DNA from: Odobenus rosmarus divergens
Taxonomy: Eukaryota > Chordata > Mammalia > Carnivora > Odobenidae
Direction: 5' to 3'
NCBI RefSeq assembly: GCF_000321225.1
Contig: NW_004452099.1
Coordinates: 86,435 to 150,434 of the forward strand
Length of the DNA stretch: 64,000 nucleotides
Every line of letters starts with the position of its first letter. The first letter of the stretch is position 1. Shown one piece after another: positions 25,044-35,614 of this stretch. Position numbers and translations under genes: made by a program. Under the pieces are notes generated by a model. It worked only from the letters and a program-made list of their open reading frames with translations, was not told the DNA's origin and made no database searches.

Positions 25044-25851
25044 GTATGTTAAGCATTCATTCCCAGCCTTGAAACTCTTGGGGAAGATAGCTAATTTTGA
25101 CTATAATAATAATTACCTTTGAGTTTATATTAATTCCCAGGAAGTGTTGTTTATTTGCATTTCCAGGACTCAAAGCAAACAATTTATTTTAACCTAAATT
25201 TTATTTTTGTTTAATTCTCATTCAAAATATAACTACACATTGTAGCAATTTGCACTTTGACATATTTAATGTCAACATAATTAAAATAATTGACTGATGG
25301 CATCTATATCAGTTGCATACAATGAAATATTGTAGAATTATTTGTAATTCCTCAGGGATTGTGATCATTCTCACTTGGTGGAATATCCCATGATTGTGTC
25401 CAATTGCAGAAAAGGTACCTTTTAGTATCTTTAGAAAAGCACCTCTATCCCTACTGTTTCATAACTTCTAAGCATTTGTGATTGACTTGTAATCCATGGA
25501 TTTTGCAAAATATGTAGTCAGATTTAACATTGCTAAGCACTAAGAATGCTGCATTCATTATTATTTCATTAGTCATTAAAATAACTTACTGAGGAAGATA
25601 GCAGGCTCATTTTGCCAGGGAGAATGCAGATGCAGGGTATGGATCAGTTATTTTACCCAAGTCCCCTCTCTAGTAATTGTATGGATGACTCAAATTTTGT
25701 GTTTTCACTCATTGTGTACTGCCCTACATTGCTGCATTCTTTTTTTTTTCTAGTATTTAGTTTTGTTACTCCTAGAACTTAGTAAATACCTCACTTTCTC
25801 TCACTCTGTCTTTTGTAAACTTGGAACTACAGTTGAGTAAAACAATCTATT
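25044..25851. other. Unassigned DNA, possible decayed MIR
   Basis: No gene is recognised. The stretch 25585-25680 ('ttactgaggaagatagcagg...ttattttacccaagtcccctctctagtaattg') is reminiscent of antisense MIR but too weak to name. Confidence 0.35.
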
Positions 25852-25878
25852 AAATACTATTCTGCATGTGGCTGTCCA

Positions 25879-26224
25879 ATGTACCTCTGAAACAAATAAT
25901 ACATTATATGTTAAAAAAAGAAGAAGAAGAAGAAGAAGAAGAAGAAGAAGAAGAAGAAGAAGAAGAAGAAGATAGCAGGAAGGGAAAAATGAAGGGGGGG
26001 ATGGAATCCGAGGGGGAGATGAACCGTAAGAGACTATGGACTCTGAGAAACAAACTGAGGGTTTTAGAGGGGAGGGGGGTGAGGGGATGGCTTAGCCCGT
26101 TGATGGCTATTAAAGAGGGCACGTTCTGCATGGAGCACTGGGTGTTATACGCAAACAATGAATCATGGAATACTACATCAAAAACTAGTGATGTATGGTG
26201 ATTAACATAACATAATAAAAAAAA
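25879..26224 (+). mobile_element. Young carnivoran L1, 3'UTR end, with expanded (AAG)n
   Basis: It starts within the 3'UTR at 'gtacctctgaaac', passes an A/AAG hinge, then 'atgaaggggggg', 'agactatggactctgagaaacaaactgagg', and the terminal 'gcatggagcactgggtgttatacgc...cataataaaaaaaa'. The flanking aaatactatt at 25852-25861 recurs at 26230-26239 as a probable 10-bp TSD, leaving 17 extra bases before the L1 5' junction. Confidence 0.92.
25918..25972 (+). repeat. (AAG)n / (GAA)n microsatellite, about 18 units
   Basis: An uninterrupted AAG tract lies inside the young L1 3'UTR at the purine hinge that is a short A/G run in sister copies. It is the longest pure trinucleotide repeat in the window. 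Confidence 0.97.
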
Positions 26225-26239
26225 GGGAAAAATACTATT

Positions 26240-28073
26240 GCTAGAATACTAAATTTGAAAAAGAGAAAAGAACATACAACTTCTGTTTTGATACTATTCA
26301 CAACTTACTCTAGGTTGAAACAAACTGGTTCACATGAAATCAGCTATAAATTAAATATTTTATTTCATTTTCACCAGAACTAGTCTGCTGCTTTGAAGAC
26401 TGAATTCAATTACGTATCTTCTTGGAAAATTGCAAGATACATGTACAAGAGTTATATAGATTATATTTTTAAGACAGTTTTATTTGCAGTATAATTAATG
26501 CTATATCAATAAGCAGCAAAGTGATGAAGATGCTAGTTGATAGATAATTGAAATATTTGCACCAAATAGTCATAGATTGAATTTCATTCCCATTTTTTTA
26601 AAAACTTAATGTCCGCGTCAACTTACTTCTGGGCTTCCTAAAATTCCATAACCATCTGAAACATAATTTCATTCTTCTTCAGGAAACCTTTGCATTCCAT
26701 TTTATATTTTCAGCAATAATTTTCAGCACCTCATTTACCATACCAAGACTTTGCGTTTAAGTTCAGTAAATAGAGCTGAAAAGGAGAGAAGATGGTACTT
26801 AAATAGAGCTATTACAGATTTATATATTGTCATTTCAATAACTGTTAGTGTTAAATAAACTGATATTGTTTTATTCTCAGGCAACATAAGAGTGCTCAGA
26901 CACTCTGTCACATAATATCATCTGGTATAGTTTTTAATCATTTCTTCCATTTAAGACCTAAATCTTACTTATTTTTGGAAGACTTGATAAAGATGTATTA
27001 GTATGAATACAGCACATTATGCAGATGTGACCACCTTGACATTCATTATTCAATATTTCAGGGGGTTATGGAGCTGGGAGGAGCCAAGAAATACAAAGTT
27101 TTAGTTGAAAACACTATTAACCTTAATGTAGATTTTAGAATTTTGCCTTGCAATGATTTTTCCCAAATGACAATCTACTTATCCCCAGGAGGCTTGATTA
27201 GATCTTTAATTAACTCAATCTGGAAGTGCAATGACCTCTAATTAAAATAAATTTTGTTTCTTCTAGCAGCAAAATAATGAACTTATTCAAATGAGTTTCA
27301 CAGCCATGCAAAATCAAAACCAATTAGAAGCTAATAATGAAGTATGTCATTAGCTATACGACAAACTCTAGAAAAAAGAGGGAAGTTCTCTTTATTAAAA
27401 TTGTAAGGGTTAAACATTTGATTATTATAAATGAAGCAAAGTGTAAACATGCTATGTAGTGAATATGAATAAGTGAAATATATCTTTGCAGAAGTACATC
27501 AGGAAATCATAAAAAATCCCAATCATTTTTCTGAGTGGTTTCCCACAATATTAATTTAGTTTGCTGTTGCATAACATACTTTTATAAGTGCAATTTTTGA
27601 ATTGCCTACAAAATCAGTATGAGTCACACTTGAAACTTGACTATGTATAATCATGTTGACTATGACCCCATTACTACAGAATTTAAAAACAACTGTATAA
27701 GATATGAATGAAATGCTATGTTGTCTGATGGATCTATTACTCAAAATTGTTAGGCATATAAGGTCCACCAGTAAATCTGTATGTAAAATAATATCAATGG
27801 AAATATGAAGATCTGCCAGCCTCCAATCATGAAATAAAATGATTTTTCTTTTGGTTTATGAACTTAAAACATTAATTATAAATACATTTTATTTATACTA
27901 ATGTATTAAATAAGACCTTTCTGGAGAAGCTTATTACGTCTTCAATATTTTCAATATTTTAATCTGTTTTGTTCGGTCTCTTGATTGTAAAAATTGCATG
28001 TGAACATTTAAGAGAAATAAAAAAAGCAAAGAAATATATAAAAGGAGTGTCTTAATGCTGCAACCAGATACAC
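26240..28073. other. Repeat-poor AT-rich stretch
   Basis: About 1.8 kb with no recognised gene, Can-SINE or L1. The part at 27190-27330 is rich in TAATTA-type motifs (for example taattaactcaatc and ctctaattaaaat). That is compatible with, but does not show, a homeodomain-bound regulatory element. Confidence 0.4.
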
Positions 28074-29030
28074 TCCGCCTTTTTATATTATACTTTTCTA
28101 TGCTTAGTTTTATTTACAGAACTTTTTATTTTGGTAAAATGCATGAGGGGAAATGCATATATTGTACATGTACACTTAAGTGAGTTTTTTTTTTTAAGAT
28201 TTTATTTATTTATTTGAGAGAGTGAGAGAGCACAAGCAGGGCGAGCAGCAGAGGGAGAGGGAGAAGCAAGCTCTCTGCTGAACTGGGAGCCTGCTGATGG
28301 ACTTGATCCCAGTACCCTGGGATCATGACCTGAGCCAAAGGCAGACGCTTAACAAACTGAGCCACCCAGGGACCCCCTTCAGTGAGTTCTGAAAAAAGTA
28401 TACATCCGTATCTTCTCTCAAGTGAGATTATTTCCATCATCCAAAAATTTCTCTCTCTCTTTTTTTCCATCCAATCCCACAATGCCATCTACTCAAAACT
28501 AGCTTATAATTTTTTTTTTAAACCACAGATTGTTTTGCTGATTCTAGAACTTCATAGAAATGGAAACAAACTGTTCTGTGTGGGCAATTCATCCATGTTC
28601 CTGTGTGCATCAGTGTTTTCAAAATTTTTTGAATAATGTCTCATTCTATATATACAGCAAAATTTGTTTATATACCGTCAAGTTGATAAACATTTTAATT
28701 TTTTCCTGTCTTTAACTTTGTTGAATAAAGCTGCGGTAGACTTCTTGTGTAAATCTGCTAGTGAATATATATTTTATATCTCTTAAATATCTAGGCACAT
28801 AATATCTGAATTATTATATAGATAAAAATATTTTTCTAAAGTGGTTGTACCATTTTACACTCTAACCAACAATTTAACTACCCCTATTTCTCCTAATCCT
28901 CATCAATATTCACAATTGATGGTCTTTAAATTTTATCCTTTCTCATTAAGTACTAGTCATTTTTTGATTTTTAATGCACATTTCTCTGATAAATAGTAAT
29001 TCAGTACACTTTTTCATGAGCCTGTATCCC
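28074..29030 (-). mobile_element. Old L1 (L1M type), antisense, split by a Can-SINE
   Basis: Antisense L1M landmarks are degraded but in order: 'atgcatgaggggaaatgcatatattgtacatgtacacttaagtgag', 'tcatagaaatggaaacaaact', 'catccatgttcctgtgtgcatcagtg', 'aactttgttgaataaagctgc', 'aagtggttgtaccattttacactctaacc', and 'tgatttttaatgcacatttctctgat'. Confidence 0.8.
28187..28376 (-). mobile_element. Can-SINE
   Basis: Complete on the minus strand with an AAATAAATAAATAAAATCTT tail. The TSD cttaagtgagtt / cttcagtgagtt at 28175-28186 / 28377-28388 matches at 11 of 12 positions. It is inserted in an antisense L1. Confidence 0.95.
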
Positions 29031-29067
29031 ATATATATATATATTTATATATATTTACATATATATA
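29030..29067. repeat. TA-rich microsatellite
   Basis: Runs of ATATATAT separated by single T or C bases. Confidence 0.85.
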
Positions 29068-29350
29068 AGAGTTTAACTTTTTGAGATAATACTGAATTCC
29101 CCACTTCTTTGAACATAAGTATAGTTTGCCTTGATATATCTTTACATTTTATATAATTATTGATCAAGCATTTTGTATATTAAATAACAAGTTACTATCT
29201 TCAGATGTTTGGCATATTAATAAGTACATGACTTATCCTTAAGAAAAAAAGAAAAATAAGTAAGTCAAACAAATTATGGTATAGGAATTCCTGTACAAGC
29301 ACACAAGCTATATTTATTATTATCAGATTTTTAAAAGGAAGAAAATAAAT
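29068..29350. other. Unassigned AT-rich DNA
   Basis: Nothing is recognised. Confidence 0.4.
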
Positions 29351-29361
29351 TCACTTTAATT

Positions 29362-29537
29362 ATTTTTTTAAGATTTTATTTATTTATTTGAGAGAGACAA
29401 GAGAGCACCAGTATGGGGAGAGGGAGAGGGGAGGGGGGAGGGGAAGAGAAGGGGGAGGGGGAGGGGAGAAGCGGGAGCCCCATGCAGGGCTCCATCCCAG
29501 AACCCTGAGATCATGACCTGAGCCACCCAGGTGCCTC
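29362..29537 (-). mobile_element. Can-SINE with G-rich expansion and deleted tRNA-like segment
   Basis: Minus-strand SINE with a normal AAATAAATAAATAAAATCTT tail. The CT-rich part is expanded (plus-strand G-rich, 29414-29475), and the junction 'atcatgacctgagccacccagg' skips the usual 'gaaggcagacgcttaaccaact', so part of the tRNA-like head is missing. The TSD 29351-29361 / 29538-29548 matches at 10 of 11 positions. Confidence 0.92.
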
Positions 29538-29769
29538 TCACTTTGATTCTTAGTAACAGTTTGTTATATCTGCATCAAAATCCCTGCAAAGTGGACTGAG
29601 AAAGTTTTACTTCCCTTCTCAGACATAATGATATTTAGTAGATTCTGAACTGTAAAGATTTTTTCTAAAATGTATTTCTTTGAATGCTAACTATCCATCA
29701 TGCTAACATACTGACCAACAGCCTTATACTTGTGTGAAATGATAACTGTCTTAAGCAGAAATAAACTTA

Positions 29770-30200
29770 ATAAACTGAGGGTTGCTAAAGTGGTGGTGGG
29801 TGGGAGGAATGGGGTGGCTGGGTGATAGACATTGGGGAGGGTATGTGTTATGGTGAGCGCTGTGAATTGTGTAAGACTGATGAATCACAGACCTGTACCT
29901 CTGAAACTAATAATACATTATATGTTAAAAAAAAGAGAGAGAAGATAGTAGGAAGGGAAAAATGAAGGGGGGGAAATCGGAGGGGGCGATGAACCATGAG
30001 AGACTATGGACTCTGAGAAACAAACTGAGGGCTCTAGGGAGGGGGTGGGGGGATGGGCTAGCCTGGTGGTGGGTATTAAAGAGGGCATGTTCTGCATGGA
30101 GCACTGGGTGTTATACGCAAACAATGAACCATGGAACACTACATCAAAAACTAATGATGTAGTGTATGGTGATTAACATAACATAATAAAATTTAAAAAA
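29770..30200 (+). mobile_element. Young carnivoran L1, 3'UTR end (longest copy here)
   Basis: From 'taaactgagggttgctaaagtgg' it runs through an older-style tail 'cagacctgtacctctgaaactaataatacattatatgttaaaaaaaa', a purine hinge (agagagagaag), and the terminal module ending 'gcatggagcactgggtgttatacgc...cataataaaatttaaaaaaa'. No convincing TSD is seen. Confidence 0.92.
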
Positions 30201-31440
30201 ATTCTATTGTTTACCTGAATTTCAAAGCAAAATATATGCAGTGCATGAAGACCTTATACAATTTAGAAGGTATTACAAGTCCATTTTATCTAAAACCTCC
30301 CCCTTGCAAGAATGGTCATGGTGTTTGAACACACCATCACTAGCACATCCCCTACACAGTGCTCTGAACTGATTTCCCATTTTAACTGAGTCACAATTTC
30401 CTTATCTAAGAACATTTGCACTGATTAACAGCATTAACATTTCCCTAGTAAATATCACATATATCTGATTCTTATGTAGCTCAGACTAGATCTAAAGACA
30501 TGATTAGTATTTGAGAAAACAAAGAGAAAAAACAAAGCTTTGGAAATGAAAGTATTCTGGGGAATTTAAATTAGGTGAAAATATAATGTGGCCCCAAGAG
30601 CATTAGTACTGAATGTTAACGCTTAAAAACCATTAGGCAGGCTTGAAGGACCTTTGCCAGAAACATATTTGAGTATTTTTCTGTATGTAACTGCATAATT
30701 GAGCGAAAGTAATTGATTTGGATACCCTACAGAGACATAATAATACCTACTGAGATTAAACTTCACAAGTAATTTCTCAAAAGTTATGATAACAACTAGA
30801 TTTTTTTTAAATATTGTTATTCCTTCAGTTTTTCTCTGCTGAGCAAACTGACATAACCAGGGTTTTAAACTTAAAAGAAAAACAAATATGTAAAAAGATT
30901 AATTATTCTATGATATTTGCTTCATCATGTGCACTTAAAGCATTAGAGCTATTTCAAAAACAATAAGAAAACCACCTTAATCTTTTCTACCTTAGTAGTT
31001 TTCTGTCTTGAGTGTAGGGTGTCTAACTGAAGTCAAAGGATGGATTTACCAATATGTCATGGAAATCTCTTTTTCTACTTTTCTTCAGACCTCTAACTTC
31101 CTGGTGCCAGTAGATAATCTTGATACAGGTTTGAGCCAGAAGACAATCCTAAAGACCACTAAGAATTTGAATTTTATTGTGAAGGGTGAGGCCAGGAGAT
31201 GCCCTTAATTTTTCTGATTCCTTCATTACTCAAATTTTCAATCAAGAACTGTCAAGTCTAGTTTCAAACATATCCTTTATCCTTTCACTTCTGCCCAGCT
31301 CCATTATTTTAAGACAGTGTTCTAGACACGCAAAGACATGAAAAATTAGCAATTAGTAAAGTCACTATCTTTTCGTTTTTAAAAATTTTATTGCATCACA
31401 TTTATTATTTTTTTAACAAATATTGATCAAGTATGTACTA
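30201..31440. other. Unassigned DNA
   Basis: No gene is recognised. An open frame at 31008-31208 shows no family I know. Confidence 0.4.
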
Positions 31441-31689
31441 TTGTACAGCACTCTAGCTGGGCTTAAGCGTTAACTTGCTTCAAGTTAACATACTTCTTGC
31501 TTGATGACTTAAGGCCCTTGATCTGCAACAGAGCTGATTTGCTTCCTTTGAGATTTGCAGACCACTGGCTTTGGGGAATAAGAGACGAGAACTTTCCCAG
31601 GCCACAGAGGCCAACCAGTTGCCTCGAAGCCACCTCAGCTTTCTGATTAGCTCAGCAAACTTAGCAAAATGTTTTTTATTTTTCTTCTT

Positions 31690-32121
31690 ATGGTCACACA
31701 AATGACTTTACTGACCTCCCTCTGTGCATCTGTAGACTTTGCTCTCCTTTATGGAAAGAACAGAGTACTTATGCACAACCCCGGGTACCAAGAAACCAGA
31801 CCTTCTTGCAGAACCACCCTGGGTACCAAGGAACTAAGGCTTCTTGCACAACTCTGAGCACCGAGATAACTGTAGCTGACATCACCGAGGCTGCACATAA
31901 TCAAGAAATGTCACAGACCACTACACTCCCTTAACTGATCAAACTCCTTTAAAAATCTCTGGGCCAGGCAGAAACCTAGGAGTTGGCCTTTGGACAAGAG
32001 TCTGCCTTCTTCCCAGGTGGCTGGCCTCCCGAATAAAGCTCATATTTCTTTCCAGTCAAAAATCATCTCTCGAGTATCAGCCTTTCGAGAAATGGGCAGC
32101 CGAACTTGGGTTTTGGTAACA
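31690..32121 (+). mobile_element. ERV-like LTR (class I type, family not assigned)
   Basis: The 3' part has an LTR layout: 'cctttaaaaatctctgggccaggcagaaa', 'ctggcctcccgaataaagctcatatttctttcc' with AATAAA at 32033, 'tctcgagtatcagcctttcgagaaatgggcagccgaacttggg', and a final 'ttttggtaaca'. Two near-copies of a 'gggtaccaaggaac' unit lie at 31782-31835. The left edge is uncertain and may reach 31,480. No TSD was found. Confidence 0.55.
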
Positions 32122-32394
32122 AGATATGCCAGTTATTGACTAGTTCCTGATAATAGGATATTAAAAGTCAAAGATCCAACATTCATGAAGCGCATAGATG
32201 GGAACCGGATGAATAATTCAGACAATTATGAACACTTTAGTAAAATTTATATCAATAGGTTGTTTCCCAAACTTCCCGGGGACAAAGGGATGATGGAAAA
32301 AAAAAAAAGTTTGGCATATCCACAGAATGGTGAATTTGAATTTATTCCTGAAAACTGCGTGGCTCAAGGAAAACCACGTAATTTTTCTATGTGT

Positions 32395-33200
32395 CTACTA
32401 TGTGTCAAACACTGTGCTGTGATCAGGAAATTCAAGCAGAAAACATGATGGAAGTGACTAGAATGGAAACTTGTGAGTGAATTAACATTAGAAATCAGTA
32501 CATAGGAAGGAAAATGTTTTTAACATTAAAAAAAATCACGAAAAACTGCTTAAACAAGGTAATTTCCAAAAAAATAGCTTAAAAGCAGTTTCTAAGGATA
32601 TGTAAGTTGATATCTAAATGATGTGAAAGAGCTGGATATGAATAGCACCTAGGGAAGAGAAATTCTGGCTGAGGGAAGACTTTGAGACGAGAAGGAGTTT
32701 GGTGCTTTCACTGAAAACAAAAACAAAACAAGCAAACAAAAAGAGCTTGCCTGGAAGAATAGCACAGTGAAACTGTATAAAATGGGTTCAAAGAGAGGGA
32801 GTGAAGCCAAATGATGAAGCACCTCATAAAGTAAGGCATGCCTTTTGGAATGACTGGAGGGTAAGAAGTGAGATTATCTAAATTTTCCATTATAAAAATT
32901 GGTATATAATTATTATATAAATGCTAAATTAGAAGTGGACTATGAATTGGGTAAGAAATTATTTTTGAGGCAGAAATAAAAGGAGTTTCTTTTGGATTAA
33001 ATTTGGGCAGTAATTATAAATTAGGAAACAAAGATAATTATAGCATAGGCTTGAGAAACTGGAGGATAAGTAGTGCCATTTACTGATTTTTGGGTGGTGG
33101 ATAAACAATAATTGGCCATGCTGAATGTGACACCTCTTGGTCATCTAAGTGGGGATGTAAATTAGGCTGGCAGGTTAGGACTGTGGATGAATACTTGAAT
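32395..33200 (-). mobile_element. L2 LINE, antisense, degraded
   Basis: The plus strand shows L2 antisense motifs in order: 'tctactatgtgtcaaacactgtgctgtgatcagg' at 32391, 'gaatgactggagggtaagaagtg' near 32850, 'cttgagaaactggaggataagtagtgccatttactga' near 33050 and 'ggtcatctaagtggggatgtaaattaggctggcaggtt' near 33138. Most of the core has drifted. Edges are approximate. Confidence 0.6.
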
Positions 33201-34159
33201 ATTATCAAAACATAAAATTCTATGGCATTATGGCACTTCTATACTTTGTTTCATTTTAACTTCAGAATAATTTCTTGAAGGATATATAATATATATATGT
33301 ATTTATATATATTTATTTATGTAGATAGATACAGATATATGAAGTAAGAACTTGAAATTAAGTCTCTCTGTCTATAAAGAATATTTTTTTTTTACTATCC
33401 TATAGGGAGTAGGACTAGAGATGATTCTCTCAGTATTAATTTTTAAAATATATGGATTAATTTAATTTTACTTTATCAATGATATGGGGCTTTTATATCT
33501 AGTTAATTAAAAATATATGATGAGTCCAAACACTATGCTTATTGTCCTCTTTTAAAATTTGACAATGCACAAACTTCTACTTGAATAAATTTTAAAAGTT
33601 TGTATAGACTTAATAGCTTCTTTATTAAAAACCATTTTTTATATAGGCAGGTCCACTTTTTATATAATTATATAAAATTGTACTAATATATCTTTTTAAA
33701 AATATAATGTTCTAGAAAAATGTAATAATTTCATAACAGAATGATATCATCCATAATGGATAGAAATTAGGAATATTTTAAGATTAAGAGAACATACAAC
33801 ATTCTATATTACACTTAGAACTAGTGAGAAATTTGGATTTCTATCTTATGTACATTGTATAATTAATTTTTTACTACAGAGTTAATACTATAAGAAATAC
33901 TATATGAGATTTAAATCCCATTTTCAATGTTGTCATTAGAAAAACATTGTAAGATGTTCAAACAGGAGAAAGCATCTTCTGTTACAATAGCTTCTTAAAC
34001 AGCTAATCTAGGATAAAAAGTTGAATAATAAATGACAGAGTATACTGAACTGTTCTCAAAATAATCTTTTTAAATCTTTATGCTTGGTGATTTTTTGGTG
34101 GAGTAACCTTGGTTAGAGGTTTTCTGAAACCTAGCACTTTAACTGATTGTCAATATAAT
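33201..34159. other. Unassigned AT-rich DNA
   Basis: A TA-rich tract lies at 33283-33340. Nothing else is recognised. Confidence 0.4.
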
Positions 34160-34481
34160 ACAAGGGTTTACTTTTGGGCTTGTGGTCCAGTGACCTTTAC
34201 ATTGCACCACACTTCCTTGACAACAGTAGCTTTATAGTAACTTCTGAAATCAGGAAGTATAAATTCTTTATTTTATTTATAAATTATTCAGGCTGTTCGG
34301 GTTCCTTTGCATTTTTATTTCAATTTTAGCATCAGATTGTAGATTTCTGCAAAACAATAATTCTGCTGGAATTTTGTAGGGATATGTATATTATGCCAAT
34401 CAATTTTGGGAAAAGTTTTATCTTAACGATATTATCTCAATCTATGAATATACATTGTTTCTCTATTCTATTTATTTAAAT

Positions 34482-34891
34482 TAGAGGTTGGCAAACTATG
34501 GCCCACTACCAATTTTATTACATTTTTGAATATTTTAATGTCTAAAATAGTAACATATACATACTTTCATAATATCCTTAATTTTGCCTCTTGGCTTGAA
34601 AAGGCTTTTTTTTTTTTTTTTCTTTTTCCATATCAAGACTTTAAGAAAACATTTGCTGAGGGCGCCTGGGTGGCTCAGTTGGTTGCGCGACTGCCTTCGG
34701 CTCAGGCCATGATCCTGGAGTCCCGGGATCGAGTCCCACATCGGGCTCCCTGCTCAGCGGGGAGTCTGCTTCTCCCTCTGGCCCTCCCTCCTCTCATGTG
34801 CTCTCTCTCTCTCTCTCTCTCTCATTCTCATTCTCTCAAAATAAATAAAAATAAATCTTTAAAAAAAAAAGAAAACATTTGCTGAAATTCA
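34482..34891. mobile_element. hAT-type DNA transposon (non-autonomous), split by a Can-SINE
   Basis: The left end reads 'tagaggttggcaaactatggcc' and the right end '...catttgctgaaattca', imperfect inverted termini of a common hAT-Charlie-like family. An 8-bp target duplication, the hAT signature, is present: atttaaat at 34474-34481 and atttagat at 34892-34899 (7 of 8). The interior is degraded and holds a T16 run at 34606-34621. I do not assign the exact family. Confidence 0.78.
34660..34868 (+). mobile_element. Can-SINE inside the hAT element
   Basis: Full-length 'cctggagtcccgggatcgag' subtype with intact CpGs, (CT)n and A10. The TSD aagaaaacatttgctga at 34643-34659 / 34869-34885 is perfect over 17 bp, indicating a young insertion. 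Confidence 0.97.
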
Positions 34892-35054
34892 ATTTAGATC
34901 TTTTTAATTTATTTCATAAATGTTTTGGGGTTTACTGTTGATAAGACTTGCCCACCTTTGTTGAATTTTTTCTTAAGTGTTTTAGTTTTTGATGCTACTG
35001 TGCACTGACCAGTTTCCTTAACCAGATTGTTTTACAATCCATTTAGGGCTAGTA

Positions 35055-35614
35055 CAGTTGACCCTTGAACAAGAGTTTGAACTGTGTGGGTTCACTTATA
35101 CAAGTGTCCTCTTATCTCTGGATGCTTTTCCATAAAAATAGTATCATCATTTTCTCTTCCTTGTGATTTTTTAAATAACATTTTCTTTTCTCTAGCTTAC
35201 TTTATTGTAAAAAATACAGTAGATAGTACATATAACATAAAAAAAATATGCATGAGGGCGCCTGGGTGGCTCAGTTGGTTAAGCGACTGCCTTCAGCTCA
35301 GGTCATGATCCTGGAGTCCCGGGATCAAGTCCCACATCGGGCTCCCTGCTCAGCAGGGAGTCTGCTTCTCCCTCTGACCCTCCCCCCTCTCATGTGCTCT
35401 CTCTCTCTCATTCTCTCTCTCCCTCAAATAAATGAATAAAAAATCTTTAAAAAAATATGCATGAATCAACTGTTTATGTTATTGGTAAGTCCTCTGGTCA
35501 ACAATAGGCTATAAGTACTTAAGCTCTGGGGGAGTGAAAAGTTATACTTGGATTTTTTACTCTGCAGGGTGGGGGTCGGTGCCCCTAACTCCAGCAATGC
35601 CCAAGGGCCAACTG
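35055..35614. mobile_element. Tigger-like (TcMar) DNA transposon, split by a Can-SINE
   Basis: It begins cagttgacccttgaac and ends ...gcccaagggccaactg, which are inverted termini, with TA at 35053-35054 and 35615-35616 as the expected target duplication. No transposase ORF is present, so it is a non-autonomous copy. About 365 bp without the SINE. Confidence 0.9.
35256..35450 (+). mobile_element. Can-SINE inside the Tigger element
   Basis: Full-length 'cctggagtcccggg' subtype. The TSD aaaaatatgcatga at 35242-35255 / 35451-35464 is perfect. Confidence 0.97.

Noticed and set aside
25866..26201. 111-codon frame with a poly-Glu run
   Set aside because: It is the (AAG)n repeat and the L1 3'UTR read in frame.
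31469..31489. Perfect 9-bp stem with 3-base loop (gttaacttg...caagttaac)
   Set aside because: Too short and isolated to claim a function; not followed by a T-run or other signal.
32185..32448. Open frame of 87 codons
   Set aside because: Its 3' part overlaps antisense L2-like sequence, and the rest has no recognisable family.
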